From Pleurocapsa sp. MO_226.B13 (lineage in GTDB: Bacteria; Cyanobacteriota; Cyanobacteriia; Cyanobacteriales; Xenococcaceae): DNA of 64,000 nt. The stretch covers positions 1 through 64,000 of the forward strand of contig JASJEI010000007.1 in NCBI GenBank assembly GCA_030064795.1, in the 5' to 3' direction. Below the pieces are notes generated by a model. That model ran no database searches, had not been told where the DNA came from, and was given only the letters and a program-made list of their open reading frames with translations. Positions 1 through 8,766 of this stretch are shown in pieces. A program made the translations under genes and the position numbers. Positions within the stretch are counted from its first letter, which is position 1. Each line of letters begins with the position of its first letter.

Positions 1-119
1 AGGTCGGGATAATTAAACTCAACTATGTTTACTTTTGTCAAGTAGATTTAATCCTTTGATTGATATTAAGTTGAAGCGAATTTACATTTTGTTACATACT
101 TCAGGTTATTTATGTCTGT

Positions 120-707
120 CTACTTATCAATACTTTGTTGAACTTCTTGATAGTTGGGTGTTGTCTGGGGAATTTTTTGCGCAATCGCGATCGCCTGACT
201 ATAACTATGAGCATTTGCCTGGATTTTTGCAGCTTCTAAACCACATTTGCCCAACCAAGTTGCAATTAGTTTGTTATCTTTTTGGGGATGTTCTAAAGCG
301 GATTGATAGCACTCTTGATAGTTTTGTTTTAGGTATTGATTTTCTAAGTTTTGTACTGCCAAAATTAGGTCGCTATCGCGCTGTTTGCCCTCTTCGTCGT
401 TGGTGGTTGCTTTATCGATAGGTGTTTCAGTGGAAGCTATAGATGTAGAGTCGTTGTCAGCAGTGTCTCTACTAGAGATTAAATATCCTCCCGTTCCCAA
501 AAAGGCGATGGCGATCGCGACTGCACTAGCTATAAATTTGAGGGAAAACTTGTTTCGTTGCTCATTTGTATTATTAGTCGGGCGATCGTCTAGATTTAGG
601 CTCAAATCCGAGCCAGATGATAAATTTGTCTGATTATCGTCTATTTTGGCTTCTGTTGCTGTTGTAAACACCAAAAGAGATTTTATAGCGGAAAACAAGG
701 AGAACAT
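120..707 (-). pseudogene. Truncated kinase-tail-like membrane protein
   Basis: The open frame begins inside the antisense of an IS5 transposase remnant. Roughly its first 20 residues therefore appear to be IS-derived and the native 5' part is missing. The surviving part has a polar linker, one membrane segment (residues around KFIASAVAIAIAFLGTGGYL), a Ser/Thr-rich linker and a C-terminal helical region. That region contains a motif of the YQECYQSALEHP type, which resembles the post-membrane region (YQECIQQAETFP) of the Ser/Thr kinase at 6132-8168. I infer that this is the C-terminal half of a related kinase whose kinase domain was lost by IS insertion. A free-standing TPR-like membrane protein starting at the ATG at 707 is the alternative. 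Confidence 0.5.
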
Positions 708-1155
708 ACCTTGAAGACACAAGTAGTTCTTGAACAAAAAAGCGAAAAGATAATATGTTTAGGGCATGGTAAGGGAAGAATTCATGATTTTCGACTATTT
801 AAAACCAGTGGAATTAAATTTTCTGAATTAGTTAAGGTTATAGCCGATAAAGGCTATCAAGGAATTGCCAAAATTCATCAGCAAGCGTGAAACTCCAATT
901 AAAAAACCCAAGGGAGGAAAGTTGACAAAAGTCCAGAAGAAATATAACCGTCAATTAAATCGATTAAGAATAGTCGTTGAACCCCTGACCGACTCGGATT
1001 TAAAATCCGAGTCGCAAGCAGGGGTGCATTCCGCACATGTTAATCGCCGGCTAAAAATCTTTAGAATTTTGTCTTGTCGATATCGAAATCGCCATCGAAG
1101 ATTTGGATTAAGAAGTAATTTAATTGCGGGAATTTATAATTACGAATTAGCTTGA
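669..1155 (+). pseudogene. IS5-family transposase remnant, frameshifted and interrupted
   Basis: Three-frame reading gives the C-terminal half of an IS5-type DDE transposase. First come the QKRFYSGK and HTLKTQ motifs, then GKGRIHDFRLFK and DKGYQG, ending with RIVVE...HVNRRLKIFRILSCRYRNRHRRFG. A frameshift lies between about 865 and 890, where one frame ends at a TGA and the +1 frame continues with ETPIKKPKGGK. The N-terminal half is absent. A 54-bp hairpin-bearing insert splits the conserved VVEHVNRR stretch without changing frame. The element is clearly dead. No terminal inverted repeats could be assigned by eye. Confidence 0.85.
982..1036. repeat. Small hairpin element inserted in IS5 transposase
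   Basis: An 11-bp perfect inverted repeat (GACTCGGATTT / AAATCCGAGTC, 991-1013) is nested within a second pair, CCCCTG (982-987) and CAGGGG (1019-1024). The segment interrupts an otherwise conserved transposase motif (VVE|HVNRR) and adds 18 codons in frame. It looks like an interspersed palindromic element that moved into the IS. Confidence 0.65.
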
Positions 1156-1397
1156 CAATTTGAGTTAAAAAATAAATCGATCGAACAATTTCAGTAATTA
1201 GTTAATAACTGAAACAATTTTTGCTGTTAACTTTTCTAGTTGGCGATCGCCGTCTAATACTTAAGATCAAAAATCGACCAATTATTACTATTTCGATTAC
1301 AGAAAATTGAGATAAAAATAACCTTTGAATATACCATAAAAAACTTTTGCAAGAGTTCTAATGAGCCAACTGCACCCTGGTAGTGTATGTTAAAAAC
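1156..1397. other. AT-rich spacer between two IS remnants
   Basis: This is AT-rich non-coding DNA with one HIP1-like site, presumably the right flank of the IS5 remnant joined to the left flank of the IS66 copy. No gene or clear terminal repeat was recognised. Confidence 0.4.
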
Positions 1398-2979
1398 ATG
1401 GCTAAATTAGATAAAAATGACTTGGCACAGATGAACGAAGACTACTTCAAGTCTCTCGAAAAAGAGAGATTGATAGAAGTTGCCAAGAATTTACATCAAT
1501 TAGCTACGGATTTATGGTCAAAGCAACAACAAAGTTCGGAAAATAGCTCCCAACCCCCATCACTCGATAATCCTTACACTTCAATCCCAACAACAGAAGA
1601 GTCGGCTTCTTCGTTCAGAATCCGAATCCAAGTCGGACAACACGCTCGTCGGAGAAAATAGATGAGTCTGTGGGTCAAGAAAAGAAGAAAAACTCTGACA
1701 GAAAGCCAGGGAAGCAACCAGGAGCTAAAGGATTTGGTCGGACTCAAATTCTGAAGGCGGAAGTAATCATTCCACACTATCCGAGTCAATGTTCCGCTTG
1801 TAATCATGATTTAAATGAATTAGATGGTCGGAGGTACATGGGACATTATGTCCTGGAATTAGAACCAGCCGAATCAGGATTTAGGATAGTCACATCTTTA
1901 CATCACTATTATCAAACAACTTGTAGTTGTGGTCATTGCACCCATGCCAAGCCAGGGATGGGATATGTTTCAGTAGTGGAAGGAAGAAGCCAAGATTTAA
2001 GATTAACGGAGTATGTTCTGGTCGGACCCATCTTAGCCACATTTATTGCTTCCCAATCGTGTTCGCTACCGAATGAGTAGTCGCAAAATTCAAGAGTTTT
2101 TAAAAGATTGGACTAATACTGAACTGAGCATCGGCACTATAGATAGATGTATCCGAGAAGCGGGAATTGCTTGTGTGCCAGTAGTTGAAGAGTTAGTCCT
2201 CCAACTACAAAAAGCCGATATCCTGCTATGGCATGAAACTCACGCTCTACGAGAGCGGAAAACTACATTGGCTCTGGGTGGCCGTCAGCACCAAAACCGC
2301 AGTCTTTCATATTGGCTCTCGCCGAAAAGAAGAATTATCCTATTTGGTGACATCCGCTTTTATCGGTTGGCTGATTAGTGATGGTTATGCTGCAAGCGCG
2401 TTCTTATCCCAAAAGACAAAGGTGTTTAGCTCACTTAATTCGTAAAGCCATTGCCATCACAGGAGCCATTAACCAAAAAGCGGTGCGACCCTGCTGAGGT
2501 TTCCTCAGCCAAGGAACGCGCACCAAGAAGCCGCCCAAATTGGACAATGGATTTTAGACGATTTAAGAAAATTAATTGCCACCATTGCTGATGGCAGTGA
2601 AGACAATCGTCTGCTTCGTAAACTGCTCGCTGGTCTGAGGCGAGTTGGTCATCTAGGCAAAAAGGCTGACCATACGCTCGTTACAAGCCAAGGGCCAAAG
2701 AGATTCTGAATGATTGGGATGCAGTAGTCGCAATGCGTGAAAAATCCTGAGTTGCCGACCACCAATAATGAAGCCGAACGGGCATTACGTCATGCTGTGA
2801 TTGCTCGCCACATTGGCTTTGGTACTCGCACAAGAGAGGGGAGTTTAGCTTATAGTTCTTTGTTGAGTGTTATTGAAACTTGTCGTCTGAGAGATATTAA
2901 TCCTTGGTCTTACATCGCCGAGGTTTTGGCTTTGGCTAGACAAGGAATTGGTCCACCACCATTTCCTGTTAGCAGTTAA
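1398..2979 (+). pseudogene. IS66-family transposase (TnpC) remnant, multiply frameshifted
   Basis: Successive frames spell an IS66 transposase. The N-terminal coiled-coil/leader starts at MAKLDKNDLAQMNEDYF. A basic KPGKQPGAKGFGRTQ segment follows, then a CSACNHDL zinc-binding region, RMSSRKIQEFL, the catalytic-core region with TLYESGKLHWLWVAVS, and a C-terminal TTNNEAERALRHAVIARH motif carrying the catalytic Glu. Frameshifts occur near 1640-1670, 2050 and 2240, with further decay between 2400 and 2740. A hairpin insert sits at 2482-2524. The first ATG at 1398 is preferred over the upstream GTG. The IS66 accessory genes tnpA and tnpB are not present beside it. Confidence 0.85.
2482..2524. repeat. 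Small hairpin element inserted in IS66 transposase
   Basis: Nested inverted repeats are seen: GGTGCG (2482-2487) with CGCACC (2519-2524), and an inner CTGAGG-TTT-CCTCAG hairpin (2494-2508). The insert breaks the IS66 reading frame between codons for INQKA and AQIGQW. It is flanked by similar AAAAGC and AAGAAGC sequences that could be a degenerate target duplication. Confidence 0.6.
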
Positions 2980-3030
2980 TTAGTGGACAGTGGTAGAGAT
3001 ATCCAGTGTCCTCAATTTCCCTTGCTTTTT

Positions 3031-3068
3031 TCGAGGGGAAATGAGTGGTTACACCAGCACCCCCTCGA
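3031..3068. repeat. Inverted repeat between IS66 remnant and FHA remnant
   Basis: TCGAGGGG (3031-3038) and CCCCTCGA (3061-3068) form an 8-bp perfect inverted repeat around a 22-nt loop. It could be a palindromic repeat element or a relic of the IS66 end. It is not followed by a T-run. Confidence 0.45.
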
Positions 3069-3449
3069 AGCGCGCCGATTGGTACGGTTGTCGAGCCGAT
3101 TGATGAGAGCCTCAAATTAGTTCACGAGAATTCTGGTCGAGTTTTTACCATCGAACGTTATCGTGCGAGCGATAAAATTCACCTTGGTCGTTAAGACGGG
3201 ATACCGAGCGATCGCCCAGTTATAGACATAAGTGGAATTCCTTTTGCGGAAAGAATTTCCCGCTTTCATGCCTATATCTTGTGGGACAACCGCCTCAATA
3301 GCTTTACCATTAGCGACGACAACAGTACCAACGGCACGATTCTTAACGGTCGAGTCCTCAATCCCCTACAGTCTTATCCCCTGCATCCAGGCGATCGCCT
3401 AGAATTTGGCAGAGAACAAAAAGTGATCTTTACCGTCCAAATCAATTAG
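3045..3449 (+). pseudogene. FHA-domain protein remnant with internal stop
   Basis: One frame encodes a forkhead-associated phosphopeptide-binding domain. It starts with a lead-in containing FTIERYRASDKIHLGR, then a TAA stop at 3192, then DGIPSDRPVIDI, the ISRFHAYI core motif, DDNSTNGTILNG and HPGDRLEFG, ending at TAG 3447-3449. FHA domains bind phosphothreonine. The hallmark pattern GR...SR.H...N.TNGT is complete apart from the nonsense codon directly after GR. The 5' part is short, with a GTG at 3045 just after the IS66 remnant, so the gene has probably lost upstream sequence. It lies 111 bp before the DUF4255 gene on the same strand. Confidence 0.75.
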
Positions 3450-3560
3450 TAAGTAACCAAAGGTTCGATCGCTAATCTTCTAGACCAAAGTCTAATGACA
3501 AGAAGAGAGGATTTTTTTTAAGCTAAGCCTACAAAATCATCTTCATTATTAGAGATTCAG

Positions 3561-4622
3561 ATGATCGCTGCTGTTATCCAGACTCTAACCGAGATACTGG
3601 TAGAAAACTCTCCTCTGATCGGGAACGTTGAGATCGATCTCAATCATCCTCAAACAAGGCATGATGTTAGACCAGCATTGAGCCTTTATTTGTACGAACT
3701 TACCAAAAGCGACCATAATTATCGAGGCGATCGCGACTGCCCATTAGATACAGAGCATTATATTGTTGGCTGGTACGATCTATCTTTTGTAATTATTCCC
3801 TGGGATTGGACGGTATTGGGACAATGGCAGTTATTATCAGAAGTTTTGAGATCATTGCTTCCCCACCAATTAATCGTTCAAGACAAATCCTTTGCGGTTA
3901 ACGGTTTTTTCCTCAATGGCGGAGGACGCTGCTGGATTTGTAGTGTGGGGACTCATTTACCAGGAAAACAACCACCTCCAGAACAAAGCGGTCTAGAAAT
4001 TCCTACCCGTGGTGGAAATCGCCCCTCGCTGCGGTTTGGATTTAAAAACCCTAGAGCTAACCTACCCCCATTAACGATCGAAATTCAAGACAGTACTCCC
4101 AAAGCTTTACCTCCCAATACCGAAGGAGAACCCCCTGAAAATACGGGAGAATTTTTCAGCGTCGTGGTCAAACAGGGCGATCGCATTGTCGAAAGATTCG
4201 ATAACCTGACCATGAATCAGGAAGTCAATTCTCAAGTGGCGGACTATGTAGTCAATCGAGTAGGACAATCGCAAATATTACAAGTAGCGGATATTTCTCA
4301 AGTAGGAAGACCCCTGGCCCGTAAACCTGCAACTGGTGTATTTCGACTAAACTTACCCCAAGTGGTATCCCGTCCCGAAAATTTAACGCGGGAAATGAAA
4401 GGAAGCCAAGACGATCGCACGGGGGTACAGGGAATGTTTGAGATTGACGAAATCAACATTCTCGCCTGTCCCGATCTGATGAAAGTATATCAAGAGGGAT
4501 TAATGAGCCTCGACCAAGTTCACGACATCATGACTTTGTTGGCAAAAGCAATCTATTTGTTTGCAAATACAATACAAGGTGGGGGGGTGAGTGAGGAAGA
4601 TACAACTGAAGTGCACCCATAA
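3561..4622 (+). CDS. DUF4255 (Pvc16 N-terminal domain) protein, contractile-injection-type
   Basis: This 353-residue protein opens with the DUF4255/Pvc16 pattern: MIAAVIQTLTEIL, then LNHPQTRHDVRPALSLYLYEL, then W..L..V..PWD. In phage-tail-like contractile injection systems (PVC, Afp and cyanobacterial relatives) such proteins act near the sheath terminator at the tube/sheath end. The N-terminal domain occupies about residues 1-130. The rest contains a Pro-rich stretch and a second conserved-looking region at 200-340. No sheath, tube, baseplate or AAA gene is visible nearby, so this copy is isolated. An FHA-domain remnant precedes it and an IS1182 remnant follows. The function is inferred from the family; the gene may be a locus remnant although its frame is intact. 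Confidence 0.75.
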   Translation: MIAAVIQTLTEILVENSPLIGNVEIDLNHPQTRHDVRPALSLYLYELTKSDHNYRGDRDCPLDTEHYIVGWYDLSFVIIPWDWTVLGQWQLLSEVLRSLLPHQLIVQDKSFAVNGFFLNGGGRCWICSVGTHLPGKQPPPEQSGLEIPTRGGNRPSLRFGFKNPRANLPPLTIEIQDSTPKALPPNTEGEPPENTGEFFSVVVKQGDRIVERFDNLTMNQEVNSQVADYVVNRVGQSQILQVADISQVGRPLARKPATGVFRLNLPQVVSRPENLTREMKGSQDDRTGVQGMFEIDEINILACPDLMKVYQEGLMSLDQVHDIMTLLAKAIYLFANTIQGGGVSEEDTTEVHP

Positions 4623-4969
4623 AATTGGACTACCAAGCTCTGAAAGCTTGAGCAAACTCTACATGGGTAATCAGGTAAGAAGTTGGGACTAAGCGGAAAA
4701 AGAAAATTTTTATTCTTTTCCGCGATCGCTAATAATACCAGTTCTCAAAAGTCATTGGAGACTTAGTTTTAATTAAAAATTCAAAATTCAAAATTCAAAA
4801 TTCAAAAACTAAACATAGTAGGACTTTGAAGAATTTTAATTAATAAAAAATAATTTGCTATCTTTCTAGCTAGTTTCGAGAAATGGTATAAGTCAAATCG
4901 CGATCATGCAGTGCCAGCCTTTTTTGAATTAATTTCTTGAGACTTTATCTTTTGGCTGCCGAATCAAGT
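4623..4969. other. Non-coding spacer with heptamer repeats
   Basis: AT-rich intergenic DNA between the DUF4255 gene and the IS1182 remnant. Apart from four TTCAAAA heptamers at 4780-4807, nothing recognisable is present. Confidence 0.5.
4780..4807. repeat. Short tandem repeat (TTCAAAA)4
   Basis: Four exact tandem copies of the heptamer TTCAAAA. Heptameric short tandem repeats in intergenic DNA are typical of cyanobacteria. Confidence 0.85.
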
Positions 4970-5660
4970 TTAAGAGGCTAAAGTAGCAAATCGTGAGGGA
5001 CGAGTACCAAAAGTGTAAGCCTCCGTCCACCATTCCCAAACTCGAACTAAATTGATAGCTGCTGCGGTAATAATATGCTGCAATCTGGTCTTGGGAAAAC
5101 CTCGGTAGCGGCAACGACGTAAACCGAAGGCTCTCGTTCCTTGAGAAATCGTGTCTTCAATCCCAGCTCGGGCTGAATATTGCTCCTTAAACTCAGAAGT
5201 CTGTTGTCGTGCTCTGGCAGCAAAAAGAGTCTCATGCAATTGTTTGGGTCGTAAAGTTAGGGTTCTGACTCCAGTTTTATCTCTGGTACAATCGGCACGA
5301 AATGGGCAACTGTGACAATCAGCCTTTTTAAATCTTACAGAAATAACTGGTTGTTGATATAGATTAAGTCTTTCTTTCCAGAAACTGGACGATTTCCCTT
5401 GAGTACAGCGCACTTTTTCTTGCTCCCAATCGAGCTCAAAATTAGCCAGGGCAAATCCCTTGTCAGCCCTCGACTGCCATTGGGAGTCTCCAGGAGCTGG
5501 GCCGATTAGATCCACCTCATAATGATTTTTTGAATCAACCAGTAACTGAGCGTCAATATAGCCAGCATCGGCTAAATGCTTGTCGGGAAGTATTTCCCGA
5601 ACAGCTAGAGTTTGATGAACATTTTCAGTCACTTCATGATCTTTAGTCGTTGCTGGTTAA
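4970..5660 (-). pseudogene. IS1182-family transposase remnant, 5'-truncated
   Basis: The frame gives the C-terminal half (about 230 residues) of an IS1182-type DDE transposase: HEVTENVHQTLA, then LADAGYIDAQLLVDS, a Cys cluster (CHSCPFRADCT), and ARAGIEDTISQGTRAFGLRRCRYRG, which carries the catalytic Glu. It ends in HIITAAAINLVR. Family members are about twice as long. The frame closes at a TAA just beyond residue KDHEV upstream, so the N-terminal half is missing. A GTG at 5632 could start a short product, but this is most likely a dead fragment. Confidence 0.85.
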
Positions 5661-5690
5661 AAAAGTACGTTCAAGAGCAAAATCGTCCTG

Positions 5691-5762
5691 CTTCGTGTTA
5701 AGTTCCCCCTTCACCCATCGCCTTTTCTATCGAAGTAGGCGTGGGTCTTCCCGCTCACGAAG
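5691..5762. repeat. Nested hairpin element beside IS1182 remnant
   Basis: The outer arms are CTTCGTG (5691-5697) and CACGAAG (5756-5762). The inner arms are ACCCATCGCC and GGCGTGGGT, pairing with one bulged base. Size and nested architecture resemble the two inserts in the IS5 and IS66 remnants. Confidence 0.55.
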
Positions 5763-6058
5763 ATAAATAAATCAATAAGAGTTTTCCAAGTTTCCCAAGC
5801 TTCTTGCACGTATATTCCCATTTGAGAGAAATCTCAGTTACGATTTTTCTCTTAAGGTAGCAATTTACCAACACGATAACATTGACCAGAAGACGAAGAT
5901 TATACTCCTAGCATCTGTCTGGATCGATTGGTTGGAAAAGGACAATAAGAAATAAAAAGAGCGAAAATAATCGGGAAAATCGCCTGGAAACCGATTTCCC
6001 CGAGATTTATTTCCTGAAATTCAATTTTAGACTTAAGTATAATTATGATTAATAACTG

Positions 6059-6087
6059 TGGGTGCGTAGCATGCCACGCTCCTACGA
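6059..6087. repeat. Near-palindromic repeat around GCATGC
   Basis: A near-perfect palindrome is centred on GCGTAGCATGCCACGC. Such GC-rich palindromes in AT-rich spacers are common interspersed repeats in cyanobacteria. No T-run follows, so a terminator role is not evident. Confidence 0.5.
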
Positions 6088-6131
6088 TTGACTAAAAAAA
6101 TCTTTTTTCTAAAATAATTTTGCACACCTAC

Positions 6132-8168
6132 TTAGATACCGCAATCATTAGTGCGATCGAGAATCCCCCTTATGTATGTGCGATACCACATTCCCGCCCC
6201 CGTTTCTCGTCGAAATACACGCGCTGGTAAGTATCCTGGTGGGACATTTGGATTAAACTTTTCCCACAGATAATCATAGGTCATCCAGTCTCCCTGACGC
6301 CATCCCAATCTATCGCCCAAAGAATTAAAAGATGATTTCGTCTTTTGGTATTCTTGATTCTGAATGCTAAAACCAAAGCGACCTTGAGTATAATGATGCC
6401 AAAGAGAGTTGATGGTCTTTAAGTCGTTACAGGGGAAATTTTGGATGGATTGGTTGGTAAGATAACCTCCCTCGGCAGCTTGGAGTATAACTTCGCGTGT
6501 TTCAAGATCTGCTGCTTTCAGATTGCCTGCTTCTAAGTAATCGCGTAGTTGGCTATAGTCAATTCCCCTGTCGCTTGTTAATTCAACTTTTTGCTTATTT
6601 TCTGCGACTGGCTCTTTAAATCTGCTTTTTTCTGTCGGCTTTTCAACTTCAGCTAGTTGTCTTTGTCTTTCGACCCACTCCTGCTGCTGCTGGCACTCAT
6701 CCAATAGAACTTCTGCTTTATTGTGTAAGTCTGAATAGTCTTGGGGAAATGTTTCCGCTTGCTGTATGCATTCTTGATATTTTTCGCCTGCCCACAGCAC
6801 CTCGATTTGCTTTAAAGCTTCTTGTGCCTGTAAGTAAGAGTGCCTGTTGCTGATGTAAGTATAACCAGCAAATATACTGGCAAGCACAGCTGTAATCCCT
6901 GCCCCAATCAGCAGTCCAGATTTCTTAACAGGTGTAAGGATAGAAGCCTGGCTTGACTTTAAATCTTCTGATGATCCTGATGAACTGGCGGAGAAATTTG
7001 AACTGACCTCTGGTTTCTCATCAAGGGTTACTTCTCGAATTGGCTGTTTGGGTTTAGGGGCTACCTTCGAATCGCGTATCTCAGCCCTTGTAGCTGTCTG
7101 AGCATCATCATTTCCTTTTCTTACGGAAAAACTATTAGTAAAAGCGTTTAGCAATTCCTCTGTATTGGAAAATCTATCTTCAGGAGATTTTGCCAAACAC
7201 TTCATAACCATACTTGCTAATTCAGATGCTATCTGTTCGCATCCTGGTTGTTCTTTTAACGGTTTGGGAGGAACTCTAATATGGCTGGCAATCCAATCTG
7301 CTTGAGAAGGAGCAAAATCGTTATCCAAACTATAGGGATTTCTGCCAGAAATAGCTTCATACAAAATAATCCCCAGACTATAAATATCACTTCTTTGGTC
7401 AATATTTGCCAGTCCCCGACATTGTTCGGGAGAGGCATAGCGATAGGTGCCGATAAAAGTCCCTTCTTTAGTTAATTGAGTAGAATTTTGGGCATCAGCA
7501 CTAATATTTTTGGCAATACCAAAATCAAGGATTTTAACAATTTCGCCCAAGGCACCACCAGCAACTAAAAAAATATTATCGGGCTTTAAATCTCGGTGAA
7601 CAATACCTTTTTGATGAGCTTCTTTTAGTCCAGCACAGATTTGACTAATAATATTTAAAAGAGAGTCTAGAGGTACTGTTCGCTTTTCTGTTAAGAGGTT
7701 TTGTAAGGTTTTACCTTCAAGATGCTCCATGACATAAAATGGCGCACCATAAAAAGGAGGTCGATCGCTCGTTACCCCAAAGTCAAAAACTTGAATAATA
7801 TTGGGATGTTTGAGACAAGAAATCGCCTTAATCTCGCCCATAAATCTTTTAATCAAATGTTTACCACTCGCAGTAGAATAATTAGTCATTAATTTAATTG
7901 CTACTACGCGGTCTTCAAATTTAGTATCTAAAGCTTGATAAACTTTACTCATTCCTCCCTGTCCGAGTAAAGTTTGCAAAAGATAGCGATCGCGATCGCC
8001 AATCGTTTTTCCTTCTAAAAAATCTTTTCTGACAAAAGGAGTGCGAGGCAGTTTACTCGAATTCGGTTCAACTGTGGTTTTGTCATCAGCTTGAGAAAGA
8101 TTTAAACCTAACTCGTTTAGTGTCTCTTTAGGTTTGGGACGCGATGAATCTGAAGCACGATCGGACAT
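6132..8168 (-). CDS. Serine/threonine protein kinase with C-terminal GUN4 domain
   Basis: This 678-residue Hanks-type kinase has a glycine loop GQGGMSKVY (70-77), catalytic Lys92 in VAIKLM, HRDLKPDN at 191-198 and DFG at 215-217. The SPEQ motif is at 246-249. After the kinase domain (about 60-345) come a polar linker, one transmembrane helix (about 418-438), a Gln/Glu-rich helical stretch and a GUN4 domain (about 537-678). The GUN4 signatures are DYSQLRDYLEAGNLKAAD, NFPCNDLKTINSLW, GRFGFSIQ and GDRLGWRQG. GUN4 proteins bind porphyrins and stimulate Mg-chelatase. The fusion suggests a kinase that senses a tetrapyrrole or related ligand, but the ligand is inferred. The topology puts kinase and GUN4 on opposite membrane faces if there is only one helix. 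The ATG at 8168 fits the kinase lead-in. Confidence 0.93.
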   Translation of the reverse strand: MSDRASDSSRPKPKETLNELGLNLSQADDKTTVEPNSSKLPRTPFVRKDFLEGKTIGDRDRYLLQTLLGQGGMSKVYQALDTKFEDRVVAIKLMTNYSTASGKHLIKRFMGEIKAISCLKHPNIIQVFDFGVTSDRPPFYGAPFYVMEHLEGKTLQNLLTEKRTVPLDSLLNIISQICAGLKEAHQKGIVHRDLKPDNIFLVAGGALGEIVKILDFGIAKNISADAQNSTQLTKEGTFIGTYRYASPEQCRGLANIDQRSDIYSLGIILYEAISGRNPYSLDNDFAPSQADWIASHIRVPPKPLKEQPGCEQIASELASMVMKCLAKSPEDRFSNTEELLNAFTNSFSVRKGNDDAQTATRAEIRDSKVAPKPKQPIREVTLDEKPEVSSNFSASSSGSSEDLKSSQASILTPVKKSGLLIGAGITAVLASIFAGYTYISNRHSYLQAQEALKQIEVLWAGEKYQECIQQAETFPQDYSDLHNKAEVLLDECQQQQEWVERQRQLAEVEKPTEKSRFKEPVAENKQKVELTSDRGIDYSQLRDYLEAGNLKAADLETREVILQAAEGGYLTNQSIQNFPCNDLKTINSLWHHYTQGRFGFSIQNQEYQKTKSSFNSLGDRLGWRQGDWMTYDYLWEKFNPNVPPGYLPARVFRRETGAGMWYRTYIRGILDRTNDCGI

Positions 8169-8766
8169 ATTTTTAAAGTGGCTTAATTCTAAGTAAATAT
8201 ATGGAAAGAAACATCCAACTTATGCAACTCTATAATTCCTGTTTTTTGTCAAGTGTCCAAAAACATTGGCAACATGAATATTTTTAGGATAACAATAATT
8301 GCTTAATTTAAACTAATTACAATAAATCGGCACTCGCACTTCTTTTGTAATTTTGAGATTACCCAGTTTCTGGTAAGCTTAGACGCATTTAAATTGGATC
8401 GAGTACATTGAATTTTCAATTGTTTCAGCCGATTTGATCGTCAGGTTAAGTGCGAAATAGCTTAGAAGTTAGGTAAATCAAGCTAATATCATTTAGCAAA
8501 AATAGCTGGATAAATAGACAGTAAATTGTAGTACCGCGTCTAGACTAAAATACTCTCGGAAGAAAAAAGAGAAAAAAGAAGCCGCTTAAAACAAATTTTT
8601 CAACTATCACCATTATTCTGAGCTTTGTTGGCAAGCTGAGTCAAATTCTCATGCGCCCCAATATTTGAACTGTACCGTTTAGTTTGGCGGTAGGGTAAGT
8701 TAGTCTAAACTCCAGTTTTGATTTCAGCTATTTTTAACTTGCTGAACTATTTTCTGATGATTTTTC
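8169..8766. other. Non-coding region between kinase and ISAzo13 remnant
   Basis: No reading frame with recognisable content. Two imperfect direct repeats TTAGTCTAAACT(C/A)CAG lie at 8700-8715 and 8767-8782. The second overlaps the end of the transposase remnant. The segment probably includes the kinase promoter near 8170-8300. Confidence 0.45.

Larger units (their letters stand above)
5661..6131. other. Non-coding region with palindromic repeats
   Basis: No convincing coding frame. It contains a nested hairpin element at 5691-5762 and a near-palindrome at 6059-6087, and is otherwise AT-rich. Confidence 0.5.

Noticed and set aside
865..1155. Independent 96-aa ORF
   Set aside because: It is only the shifted C-terminal frame of the IS5 transposase remnant.
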